Source of the DNA: Fukatsuia anoeciicola
GTDB lineage: Bacteria; Pseudomonadota; Gammaproteobacteria; Enterobacterales; Enterobacteriaceae
DNA length: 64,000 nucleotides
Reading direction: 5' to 3'
Assembly: GCF_964059965.1 (NCBI RefSeq)
Contig: NZ_OZ060923.1
Span: 186,001 to 250,000 of the forward strand
Below are positions 1-9,314 of the stretch, one piece after another. The notes below the pieces were generated by a model. That model searched no databases. It saw only the letters and a program-made list of their open reading frames with translations, and had not been told where the DNA came from. Both the position numbers and the translations under genes were made by a program. Each line of letters begins with the position of its first letter. The first letter of the stretch is position 1.

Positions 1-2095
1 ATTGATAATTAGATCTAGTAACATCTGTTAAGTGGCTATTTGAAATATATAGTACTTCTAAATATGCCTATTAGTATGTTATAAAAGCATTTATTAACTA
101 GTTACTACAATTAATACATAAAATATATATATTACTTAACTTAAATAATTTAAATTTAAGATATTATGCTAATAATTACTATTAATTATGAAATAATTAT
201 AAATATATATAAGTTAAGAACATAATAAAGATCTTATAACTTAACATATGATACATAAATAATTTATTTATATATAATATTAAGATGACTATCCATTAAT
301 ATTTAAGTAACATGTATTACCTATTAAATAAAAAAATCTTAACATATATAGTAATTTACTTTAGTATAGAAAGTATTAATTAATGATATAAATAAAAGAA
401 TTAAAACTTGCTGATATATATAAACTTACTACTAAGATAGGCATTTTAGGAACTATATAAATAAATATGAATAAAGTTATAAAAATAAATAATTAGCGTT
501 ATATTATTTATTTTTATAAAATAAAATACTTCGGTTTGACCTGTTTACATTAATGAAATTAAGTTATAAAAAATAAGTTAGTTAATTTTATATAATTACG
601 GTTTATTTGCTATCTATATTTCATTAATTACATTAAAATCAAACTCGCTATTACTATTATTACTGATTTAAAGTACGATCTAACTCGTATTATTATAAAA
701 TAATCTCTATGAAAATTTATTTTATAAAAGTTATTTTTTATAAAAAATTAATTAAATAAAAAAATAAGTTATCTTATAGTATTAAAGTAAAAAAATAATA
801 AATACGAAATAATATACTTAAGCTACTTAAAATTTATAATAATAAAAAATTAAATCTAAAATTTGACTAAAAGAACTTTCTTTAATACTGAATTATTATT
901 TAGTAATATATCTAAACTCATGCAAAAGACAAATAAATAATTTAATTATAATTATAATTATAATTATATAACTAAAAACTAAAATTTGCAAATAGTATAA
1001 TAATTTACTCAAGTTATGAGTAAGCCTAACAAATATACTTCTAATAAAATAAATAACTAAAATTTTTACTGAGATAGAGATTTTTTATAGTAAATATTAA
1101 TTTTTTATTAGTATATTAATATAAAGCATTGTAAATATAGTTATCATAAAACAAGTGATTATTAGCAGTAGTTATCAATTTAACTAGTAATATTTTAACT
1201 AATAATACCTAGCTATTTTAGAATATTTTAGGTATATATCAGTATTAGCACACTACTACTAGTATAAGTAGTTTTTTAACTATAATCTAAATTAATATTA
1301 ATTATAGAAGATTCTTAATAAAGTTATCCTATATTGATTATAGGATTATATTATAGTACCTATTATTATATATTAGAGTTATTTTCTATCAAAAATATTA
1401 TTTTAATAGAAAATTAGATGTAAGTATTAAATTAGAAAATAAACTACGCAATTACTACTAAAATATAGTTTAAAGTAAAAAAACATATATATATTAAGAG
1501 AAATACGCATGTAGTATTATACTAAAATGTTAGATTTTACTTAAAGTAATTATAGAAGAAAATATATAATTTTTTATTTACCTGTTAGCTATATACAGAA
1601 CTATTTTAGTAACTAATAATACACTATTAACTTCTTAAGTAATAATAAATTCACTTATTTAATATAAATTATGATGATAATTATCATTTAATTCATAATT
1701 TAATAAACTAAATCATCCAGTTACCTCTTAATTAGTTCAGTTTATTATCTAAACTAAGTAATTATGTAACACCAATAAAAACTATAATTTATATACTACG
1801 TAAATATAACTCATCTAATAGTATAAAAGTAAATATTCTTAATTAATTATAGATAATAAATAATTATTTTATAATAGTTTATGTGTAGCAATAATATAAC
1901 TAGAAATAGTAAATATTAAGTTAATCATTATATATCTTATTTTTAACTATAAGAAATTAATGAGTAAATTAAATTTACTATTATTGCCTATTCCAATTTT
2001 TTTAATATTCTAAAAATAGAAAATAGACAAAAAATAAATATTTAAAATATATTTAATAAAGTCTTAACAAATATAAGAGATTTTAAATAGTTTCT
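1..2095. other. Eroded intergenic DNA upstream of cca
   Basis: About 2.1 kb of extremely AT-rich sequence with stops in every frame and no recognisable protein, tRNA or rRNA. It contains a short tandem run of the unit aattat (four copies at 944-967). It looks like the fully decayed remains of former genes, but I cannot say which ones. Confidence 0.6.
944..967. repeat. Short tandem repeat, unit aattat x4
   Basis: Four perfect copies of a 6-bp unit in non-coding DNA. It is a simple-sequence repeat of the kind expected from slippage in AT-rich DNA; no function is suggested. Confidence 0.8.
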
Positions 2096-2108
2096 AAGGA
2101 GTAAAATT

Positions 2109-3338
2109 ATGAATATATACCTAGTAGGTGGTGCTGTTCGTGATAGTTTATTAAATCTGCCAATTAGTGAAAAAGATTGGGTAATCGTTAATGCAACTCC
2201 TGAAAAATTACTTTCTTTAGGTTATCAACAAGTAGGAAGAGACTTTCCTGTTTTTCTTCATCCTATTACTCGTGAGGAATACGCTTTAGCACGTACGGAA
2301 CATAAGTCTGGTCATGGTTACACGGGTTTTACCTGTTATGCAGCACCTGATGTTACATTAGAAGAAGATTTATATCGACGAGACCTTACGATTAATGCGA
2401 TGGCTCGTGATTATACAAATAATAAATTAATTGATCCATATCAAGGTAAAAAAGATCTTACTAATCGTGTGTTACGTCATGTTTCTGATACTTTTATTGA
2501 AGACCCTCTACGTGTACTACGAATAGCACGTTTTATCGCACGCTTTGCGCATTTAGGTTTTACTATTGCCTCAGAAACCTTTACGCTAATGATAAAAATA
2601 GTTAATAATGGCGAGTTATCTAATTTAGTTGCAGAGCGGGTTTGGCAAGAAACTAAAAAAGCATTAATAAGCCAAAGTCCACATAAGTATTTTCAGATAT
2701 TACGTGATTGCGGGGCACTAGCCGTATTATTCCCTGAAATTGATGCACTATTTGGCGTACCCGCTCCTATCAGATGGCATCCTGAAATTGACACCGGTAT
2801 TCATACATTAATGACACTGGATATTGCTGCTTGTTTAAGTACGCAAATAGAAGTGCGTTTTTCAGCATTATGCCACGACCTTGGTAAAGGATTAACGGCT
2901 AAAGAATTTTGGCCTCATCATCATGGTCATAATTTAATGGGAGTAAAGTTAGTAGAACAATTATGTCAACGTTTAAAAGTACCAGCTTCAATACGTGAGT
3001 TAGCTAAATTAGCAGCAAAATATCATGATCTAATTCATATAGTTAATAATTTTAAACCTAAAACCTTACTAAAATTATTCGACGCAATTGATGCTTGGCG
3101 TAAGCCATATCGTTTATATCAAATGATTATAATTAGTGAAGCTGATGCTCGTGGGCGTGCTGGGTTTGAACATAATTCTTACCCTCAGGGAGATTATTTA
3201 CGTAATGCTTTTCGTATAGCTAAAGCAATATCAGTACAAGCAGTAATTACCAGTGGCTTAAAAGGTAGTGCTATTATGGATGAACTAAAACATCAACGCC
3301 AACTAGCTTTAGTTCGATGGGGAAAAGACCAAAAATAA
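2109..3338 (+). CDS. cca: CCA-adding enzyme (multifunctional tRNA nucleotidyltransferase)
   Basis: Adds or repairs the 3' CCA end of tRNAs in the cytoplasm. The 409-residue protein is close to full length for the enterobacterial enzyme (about 412). The class II nucleotidyltransferase signature GGAVRD is at residues 7-12. The metal site is Glu21-Lys-Asp23; Glu in place of E. coli Asp21 is, as I recall, common in Yersinia-type orthologues, so I do not count it as damage. The HD phosphohydrolase domain of gammaproteobacterial Cca is present (ALCHDLGKG around residue 257). An AAGGAG Shine-Dalgarno at 2096-2101 sits 7 nt before the ATG. Enterobacteria usually have bacA and folB next; here bacA is gone and 741 bp of non-coding DNA separates cca from folB. 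The similarity extends end to end, so the call is secure. Confidence 0.97.
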   Translation: MNIYLVGGAVRDSLLNLPISEKDWVIVNATPEKLLSLGYQQVGRDFPVFLHPITREEYALARTEHKSGHGYTGFTCYAAPDVTLEEDLYRRDLTINAMARDYTNNKLIDPYQGKKDLTNRVLRHVSDTFIEDPLRVLRIARFIARFAHLGFTIASETFTLMIKIVNNGELSNLVAERVWQETKKALISQSPHKYFQILRDCGALAVLFPEIDALFGVPAPIRWHPEIDTGIHTLMTLDIAACLSTQIEVRFSALCHDLGKGLTAKEFWPHHHGHNLMGVKLVEQLCQRLKVPASIRELAKLAAKYHDLIHIVNNFKPKTLLKLFDAIDAWRKPYRLYQMIIISEADARGRAGFEHNSYPQGDYLRNAFRIAKAISVQAVITSGLKGSAIMDELKHQRQLALVRWGKDQK

Positions 3339-4079
3339 TTTTTCATATTAGTTAACATGATTTTTAATATTTTAATAAAAAATAAATTAAAAAAATAAAT
3401 AAGTAGATAAAAAAATCTATTTTTAATATAAGTTTAAGTATAATAGTTATTATAAACTATTACATAATATTATTTTTTGAATTTAAGTTATTAAGATATT
3501 CATCTTCTAATTAAAATGTTTACACATAAATTAAAGATTAACAGATTAATTTTTATAAAAAAATTTTTATTTTAGCATAAATTTTTAAATTATACTACTT
3601 TATCTTTATAAATTTAAATAATATTACCTAATAAATCTTGTTATTTTATTAAGATTACACTTAATTACAATACTTATAATTTCATAAGATTAATCAATAT
3701 TAAAAAAATAATTTAAGTATATTTTTATAATTAAACTATTACTTTAAGTATTTATGTAAATTTTTTATATACTAAAAGTTAATAATTTTATTTGTATATA
3801 TTCTTATTTTTTAGTTACGTATTTTTAATTATTTTTCTTAGAAAACATAAGAAATTCTTTTTACATATATCTAATAAATTTTTTATTACGGTAAGACAGT
3901 AATTAATTATATCTAGTTAATATATAACTAAAAATAAGTATAAATAATCAATATTATTAAATTTAAAAAACAAATATGTGATCTTATTAGGTAAATTAAA
4001 ACTAACATAAAATATAATATTAAATTATATGTTAGTGCTAACTAATAATTCTTTATTTATAAAAATGTCTTTTATGTAT
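3339..4079. other. Intergenic spacer between convergent cca and folB
   Basis: No coding potential seen. E. coli has bacA (undecaprenyl-diphosphatase) between cca and folB; no trace of it is recognisable here. A terminator-like hairpin for folB lies at 4001-4036. Confidence 0.6.
4001..4036 (-). terminator. Candidate folB terminator hairpin
   Basis: A perfect 9-bp inverted repeat (actaacata / tatgttagt) with an 18-nt loop lies 44 bp past the folB stop. Read on the minus strand, the hairpin is followed by TTTTAATTT. The stem is AT-rich, so this is a moderate-confidence rho-independent terminator. Confidence 0.4.
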
Positions 4080-4451
4080 TTATTTTAATATTTTGCATGA
4101 ATATAAGCAGCGCTCAATAATTACCCCAACATACTTAGCCTGTGGTACTGCATTTGGTTTGCTAACCTTTATCCGTACCCAAGGCGAGTGAAAATGTGTT
4201 AATAATAACTCAGCAACCTCATTCGCAACCCGTTCGATTAGAGCAAAACTATTTTTTTCTACATATTGTAAAATAACCTTACTAATTTCTGCGTAATTTA
4301 AACTATCTTTAATATTATCACTAATAGCAGCTTTATGGTTATCTGATCCTATTTCAATATCAAAAATTAATTTCTGGCGAATACTTTGTTCCCAATCATA
4401 AACACCAATAGTAGTCATAACACAGAGTTGTTTAATAAATATGATATCCAT
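4080..4451 (-). CDS. folB: Dihydroneopterin aldolase
   Basis: Converts 7,8-dihydroneopterin to 6-hydroxymethyl-dihydropterin and glycolaldehyde in folate synthesis. The product is the substrate of FolK, also encoded in this window (58916-59398). Its 123 residues match the family length (about 122). The substrate-binding Glu lies in VYDWEQ (residues 18-23) and the catalytic Lys is in the RIKVSKP segment near residue 99. The start matches the E. coli N-terminus (MDI-F-), although no convincing Shine-Dalgarno precedes it. In E. coli folB sits beside plsY and tsaD; plsY is missing from the 1-kb spacer to tsaD. Confidence 0.96.
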   Translation of the reverse strand: MDIIFIKQLCVMTTIGVYDWEQSIRQKLIFDIEIGSDNHKAAISDNIKDSLNYAEISKVILQYVEKNSFALIERVANEVAELLLTHFHSPWVRIKVSKPNAVPQAKYVGVIIERCLYSCKILK

Positions 4452-5476
4452 TGAGGAGTATTCTCTGTTTCCTAAAACTAGAAATCTTATAGAAGGATTA
4501 AATCATTTATTACTATTTATAAAAAGTTATTCTAATTGTTTATGCTTTTTGCAAATTAGTATAACATATTGGTATTATATTAGGTGATTTACATTTCTTT
4601 TTTGGTTTTAAGAAACTTGCAAAAATTATATGCTAGTATAACATATAGGAAATTAGCAAAATTAAACCCAATAATATACTTTATGATACACTCAAGTTCT
4701 TTTATAAGCTTAATTAGATTGTTACGAGATTATTGTTAATTAGTATAACATTAATTGATTTTTTATATCATAAACCTTATTTAGAAGTAAGATTATAAAT
4801 TATTTTAACGCATTAGTCCTTAAATATAAGAATTACTGCGGAGCATTTTTCTTTAATTTATATTTTTAATATTTATAATTATTTTAAGATAATCTTGTAA
4901 TTTTTTATAAGTCTCTACTTATTAAAAAATTCTTTTTATTTATCATAATATTTACTTAATTTTTTTATTATTATTTATACTATCAAAAAAATTTAAATAA
5001 TATATATTCAAAAATTTTTATTTATAAAATATTTTTTATGAAATATATTTATTTATATTATAATATAAATGGATTATTTTATCTAACTTTAATTAAAGTT
5101 AGAAATAAAGATAAATTTGAATTTTAAAAATAATCTACTACTCTAAAAAAATATATAAAAAATCAGCGCAATTTTTTAGAATGTAGTATAAAAATCTTGT
5201 TTATCTATTTTATATTAAGAACTAAATTAATCTTTTAAACTTTATTTATTTTATTTGGATCTATAAAATTTTAATATAACCTCTTTTTCTCTATAATTTA
5301 AATTAAGCAGCTTAAATTATGTTAATAACTTTAACTAAAGTTAGTTAAAAATATTTTTAAGGTATATCAAAAAATATTATTTTATACCTCAAAAATTTCT
5401 ACCTGTAGATACGGATATTCTTATGAAGAATAACTTTATAAATATAAGATGTTCATTAATTAAATAATATTACCTA
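4452..5476. other. Intergenic spacer between tsaD and folB
   Basis: Non-coding, strongly AT-rich. Enterobacteria usually carry plsY (glycerol-3-phosphate acyltransferase) here; nothing recognisable remains. The motif tagtataacat recurs three times (about 4557, 4634 and 4739), possibly old promoter or repeat sequence upstream of folB. Nothing else seen. Confidence 0.55.
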
Positions 5477-6505
5477 TTAATAAGTCAACTCTGATAATGA
5501 CCATCTAGGTCTTACAGTAATATTAAGATCATTCTTTATATCTGAATTAGTTTTTAACCGAACCCATCCCGTATAAGCAATCATAGCACCATTATCTGTA
5601 CAAAACTCCGGTCTAGCATAAAATATTTCACCACCACGTTGGCGCATCATTTCAGCTAACCTAGATCTAAGTGTATGATTAGCACTCACCCCGCCAGCAA
5701 TTACCAAACGAGCTAAACCACTTTGATCTAATGCACGTTTACATTTTATAGCTAGTGTATCAATGATTGCATCTTCAAATGCACGCGCAATATCAGCACG
5801 AGTTTGATTTTCATTGTTATTAGTACGAATAGTATTAGCTACAAATGTTTTTAAACCAGAAAAACTAAAATTAAGACCAGGACGATCAGTCATAGGTCTC
5901 GGAAATATAAAACGTTTTGCATTTCCTTGTTTTGCAAAACATGATAACATGGCACCATTAGGATAATCTAAATCTAATAATTTTGCAACTTTATCAAAAG
6001 CTTCTCCAGCAGCATCATCTATAGATTCTCCTAAAAGTTGATACCTGCCGATATCTGTTGCACTGATAAGTTGAGTATGTCCTCCTGAAACTAGTAATGC
6101 AATAAAAGGAAATGATGGTGCGAAATTTTCTAACATTGGAGAAAGTAAATGACCTTCCATATGATGTACTGGTACTGCTGGAATTTGCCAGGCAAAGGCT
6201 AATGCGCAACCTACAGTTGCCCCTACCAATAATGCACCTACTAGTCCAGGGCCAGCAGTATAAGCAACAGCATCAATATCTTTACTATTAAGCTTGGCCT
6301 CTTGTAGTACTGCTTGGATAAGTGGTACCGTTTTTCGTACATGATCACGGGAAGCTAATTCAGGAACAATGCCGCCATAATTAGCATGTAATTTTGCTTG
6401 ACTATATAATTGATTACCTAATAAACCTTTTTCACCATCATATACAGCAATACCTGTTTCATCACAGGAAGTTTCTATACCTAAAACGCACTTTATTTTT
6501 CCCAT
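5477..6505 (-). CDS. tsaD: tRNA N6-adenosine threonylcarbamoyltransferase
   Basis: Transfers the threonylcarbamoyl group to A37 of ANN-decoding tRNAs (t6A), working with TsaB, TsaC and TsaE. The 342-residue protein has the full Kae1/TsaD fold: GIETSCDETG near residues 9-18, the metal-binding HMEGH at 115-119, and SGGHTQL, GEAFDKVAK and AGGVSANHTLR motifs. It is five residues longer than the E. coli protein because the N-terminus reads MGKIKCVLG rather than MRVLG. The chosen ATG has a Shine-Dalgarno-like taaggta about 8 nt upstream. It is divergent from rpsU, as in E. coli. t6A synthesis is near-universal, and its retention in a shrinking genome is expected. Confidence 0.97.
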   Translation of the reverse strand: MGKIKCVLGIETSCDETGIAVYDGEKGLLGNQLYSQAKLHANYGGIVPELASRDHVRKTVPLIQAVLQEAKLNSKDIDAVAYTAGPGLVGALLVGATVGCALAFAWQIPAVPVHHMEGHLLSPMLENFAPSFPFIALLVSGGHTQLISATDIGRYQLLGESIDDAAGEAFDKVAKLLDLDYPNGAMLSCFAKQGNAKRFIFPRPMTDRPGLNFSFSGLKTFVANTIRTNNNENQTRADIARAFEDAIIDTLAIKCKRALDQSGLARLVIAGGVSANHTLRSRLAEMMRQRGGEIFYARPEFCTDNGAMIAYTGWVRLKTNSDIKNDLNITVRPRWSLSELTY

Positions 6506-7011
6506 TGTTCTTACCTTATCAAGTTTCTTACGAATTATAGTAAGTATTTAAAAATTAGAATACATAATACGTAGAAACCTAGTACATATACAAAGTACAA
6601 GAGAATTATAAATACTAATAATACAGAATTTTAGTATATCACTTATAGCGCACAGGAAATTTTATAAGAAGTTTATATTTAATAAATTTTTTTAAGTTAT
6701 ACTAAGATAGTAATTAATTGAATTCTAGTAATTTACAGGTATTACATGACTAAGATTACTATAAGCAAATAATACTACTGTAACCTAAAAAGTAAATAAA
6801 TATATTACTTTACCTTTAAAATAGAATACTTAGAATATTATCATATAATTTATTATAGGTTAGTTATCTACAATTAACTATATTTTAGTATGAACATCTA
6901 TAGTAGTACTTTACAAAAGTACTACTAATGCAGTAAAATTTCTTAATATCTTTAAAAGATAACTAGTCTCTAAAATTAGTTATAAATTGATTTTACCAAG
7001 GATCACAGTAT
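6506..7011. other. Divergent tsaD/rpsU intergenic region
   Basis: 506 bp without a gene. By position it must carry promoters for tsaD (minus) and for the rpsU-dnaG-rpoD operon (plus). The base composition is too AT-rich for me to single out -35/-10 pairs with confidence. A Shine-Dalgarno (aagga) for rpsU is at its right edge. Confidence 0.5.
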
Positions 7012-7227
7012 ATGCCAATAATTAAAGTACGTGAAAATGAGCCTTTTGATGTGGCTCTTCGCCGTTTCAAGCGTGCTTGCGAAAAAGCAGGAGTTTTATC
7101 TGAAGTACGTCGTCGTGAGTTCTATGAAAAGCCTACTACTGAAAGGAAACGAGCTAAAGCTTCTGCAGTAAAACGTAAAATAAAGCAAGTTACTCGTGAA
7201 GCTATGCGTCGTATTCGTCTATATTGA
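7012..7227 (+). CDS. rpsU: 30S ribosomal protein S21
   Basis: Small basic ribosomal protein of the 30S subunit, involved in initiation. It has 71 residues, identical in length to the E. coli protein, and starts MPIIKVRENEPFD as in enterobacteria. The C-terminus is rich in Lys and Arg. An aagga Shine-Dalgarno precedes the ATG. It is the first gene of the conserved macromolecular-synthesis operon rpsU-dnaG-rpoD. Its reading frame keeps more G and C than the flanking spacer. Confidence 0.98.
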   Translation: MPIIKVRENEPFDVALRRFKRACEKAGVLSEVRRREFYEKPTTERKRAKASAVKRKIKQVTREAMRRIRLY

Positions 7228-7380
7228 TTTTAAAAGCAAAAAATTTTATTATTTAATTATTCTTTATCTGTTTTATTATACAAGAAATATAGCCGTACTC
7301 TTTGATAGGAAAATATAATTTATTCTCGTTTAGTAAACTATAAATAAAGTTATTTTAGCAAACTGGCAAATAAAGGCATT

Positions 7381-9159
7381 ATGGTTGGACGTATTCCACG
7401 CATATTTATTAATGAGTTACTAGCCCGTACCAATATTGTTAATCTAATTAAGGTTCGGGCAAAATTAAAGAAACAAGGTAAAAATTATATTACGCATTGT
7501 CTATTCCATTATGAGAAAACACCTTCATTTACTATCAATAGTGATAAACAATTTTATTATTGCTTTGGTTGTGGTGCTCACGGTAATGCAATAGATTTTC
7601 TTATGAATTATGATCAATTACAATTTATTGAAAGTATTGAGGAATTAGCTGTTATCAACGGAATGACCGTGCCTTATGAAAATAGAACTGCTGCTAACTA
7701 CATTGAATACCAGCAACGACAAAATATTTATCAATTGATGGAACAAATAGGCAGGTTTTATCAACAATCACTTAATAGTCCGTCAGCAAGCTCTGCCTAC
7801 CACTATCTTAAGCGACGCGGATTAAGTAAAGAGATTATCCAGCGCTTTGCTATTGGTTTTTCTCCTGCTGGTTGGAATAACCTAATAAAACATTTTGGCA
7901 ATAACAAGGAAAATCGTGCAATATTAAATAAAACTGGCATGTTAGTGGTTAATAGTATGCAACATAGTCAAGTAGCACAGAATGGTACGGAACATAACTA
8001 TGATAGGTTTCGTGAACGTATTATGTTTCCAATCCGTGATAAACGTGGCCGTATCATTGCTTTTGGTGGTCGTGTTCTTAGTAATAATATACCTAAGTAT
8101 TTAAATTCACCTGAAACAGAAATTTTTCATAAAGGTCGCCAACTTTATGGTTTATATGAAGCGTTAACTAAACAGTCTAATCTAACATGTTTATTAGTCG
8201 TTGAAGGATACATGGATGTAATAGCTTTGGCGCAATTTGGTATTCATTATGTAGTTGCATCACTTGGAATAGCAATAACCACTGAACATATTCAATTATT
8301 ATTTCGCATCACAGATAATATTATTTGGTGTTATGATGGCGATAAATCTGGAAGGGACGCCGCTTGGCGAGCATTAAAAATAATGCTTCCTTATTTAAAT
8401 GACGGACGTCAGCTACGCTTTATGTTTTTACCTGAAGGTGAAGATCCCGATACTCTAATACGTAAAGAAGGGCAAGCAGCCTTTCAACAACGTATGAAAC
8501 AGGCGCCGCTACTCTCTCAGTTCCTGCTTGAAACACTAATACTACAGGTTGATCTAAGTAATCCTGATGGGCGCGCTAAACTAAGCGCCTTAGCTTTACC
8601 ATTAATCGCTCAAGTACCAGGAGAAACATTACGACTCTGTTTGCGTCAACAATTAGGTAATAAATTAGGTATTCTAGATGATTATCTTTTAGATAAACTA
8701 ATACCTAAGCGCTCTAAAAATATTAATACCTACCTACAGCCACAGTTAAAATTAACAACTATACGTATACTTATTGCATTGCTATTACAATATCCACATC
8801 TGGTAACACTAGTACCATCATTAGAAGGTATTAAACAAACGAAATTAGTTGGTTTATCCTTATTTACTGAATTGGTAAAAACTTGTCTTACCCAGCCAGG
8901 TTTAAATACTGGTCAACTTCTAGAGCAATATCGTAGCGCTAAATTTAGTAAGCAACTTAAAAAATTAGCAACTTGGAATATAATAGAGGTAGAAGAAATT
9001 ATTGAAATAACCTTTCAAGATGCGTTAAACCATCTTTTTGATTCAGCACTAGAAAAACGATTAGAAATTTTAATTGCCCGCGCCCGTACTACGCATGGCT
9101 TAAATGCTCAAGAGCGTGAAGAAGTTCGTCTAATCAATGAGGCGCGAGGAAAAAAATGA
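7381..9159 (+). CDS. dnaG: DNA primase
   Basis: Synthesises RNA primers at the replication fork together with the DnaB helicase. The protein has 592 residues (E. coli 581). The N-terminal zinc-binding motif is intact: Cys40, His43, Cys61 and Cys64. The TOPRIM core carries VVEGYMDV and CYDGDKSGRDAAW, with its acidic metal ligands, and GEDPDT further on. The C-terminal DnaB-interacting domain is present but more diverged. The start matches the E. coli N-terminus (M-GRIPR-FI). It lies between rpsU and rpoD with spacers of 153 and 155 bp. I saw no clear attenuator-like hairpin in the rpsU-dnaG spacer, where E. coli has one. Confidence 0.98.
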   Translation: MVGRIPRIFINELLARTNIVNLIKVRAKLKKQGKNYITHCLFHYEKTPSFTINSDKQFYYCFGCGAHGNAIDFLMNYDQLQFIESIEELAVINGMTVPYENRTAANYIEYQQRQNIYQLMEQIGRFYQQSLNSPSASSAYHYLKRRGLSKEIIQRFAIGFSPAGWNNLIKHFGNNKENRAILNKTGMLVVNSMQHSQVAQNGTEHNYDRFRERIMFPIRDKRGRIIAFGGRVLSNNIPKYLNSPETEIFHKGRQLYGLYEALTKQSNLTCLLVVEGYMDVIALAQFGIHYVVASLGIAITTEHIQLLFRITDNIIWCYDGDKSGRDAAWRALKIMLPYLNDGRQLRFMFLPEGEDPDTLIRKEGQAAFQQRMKQAPLLSQFLLETLILQVDLSNPDGRAKLSALALPLIAQVPGETLRLCLRQQLGNKLGILDDYLLDKLIPKRSKNINTYLQPQLKLTTIRILIALLLQYPHLVTLVPSLEGIKQTKLVGLSLFTELVKTCLTQPGLNTGQLLEQYRSAKFSKQLKKLATWNIIEVEEIIEITFQDALNHLFDSALEKRLEILIARARTTHGLNAQEREEVRLINEARGKK

Positions 9160-9210
9160 AATATATAATAATCTAATTATTGATAAATATAAGGATAATC
9201 CTCTGTATTA

Positions 9211-9231
9211 ACCGCTAGATTAGGTAGCGGT
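9211..9231 (+). promoter_or_regulatory. Hairpin in dnaG-rpoD spacer (possible mRNA processing site)
   Basis: A perfect 7-bp stem (accgcta / tagcggt) with a 7-nt loop lies between the dnaG stop and the rpoD start. It is unusually GC-rich for this genome and is not followed by a T-run, so it is unlikely to be a terminator. In E. coli the dnaG-rpoD spacer holds an RNA processing site that separates the stabilities of the two messages; a similar role here is inference. Confidence 0.45.
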
Positions 9232-9314
9232 AATCCAGAACCCAAATGTTATTGTTGGCAACTTTACTAGCTAACACCAACCTAAATATTACTCGCAAGC
9301 ATGGATACCGTCTT

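Noticed and set aside
1..2095. Replication origin in the first AT-rich stretch
   Set aside because: No cluster of DnaA boxes and no origin-type neighbours (dnaA, dnaN, gidA); AT-richness is the same as in other spacers.
2169..2180. Glu21 for Asp21 in the Cca metal site as a defect
   Set aside because: Glu at this place is, to my knowledge, usual in Yersinia-type Cca proteins, so it is probably a lineage feature.
8955..8990. Possible sigma-32 promoter inside dnaG, as known for E. coli rpoD
   Set aside because: The corresponding position reads CTTAAAAA instead of CTTGAAAA and no CCCCAT-like -10 element follows, so the site looks decayed.
9246..9314. Upstream extension of rpoD starting at ATG 9246
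   Set aside because: The 23 extra residues have no counterpart in sigma-70 proteins, and the ATG at 9315 gives exactly the E. coli N-terminus and length.
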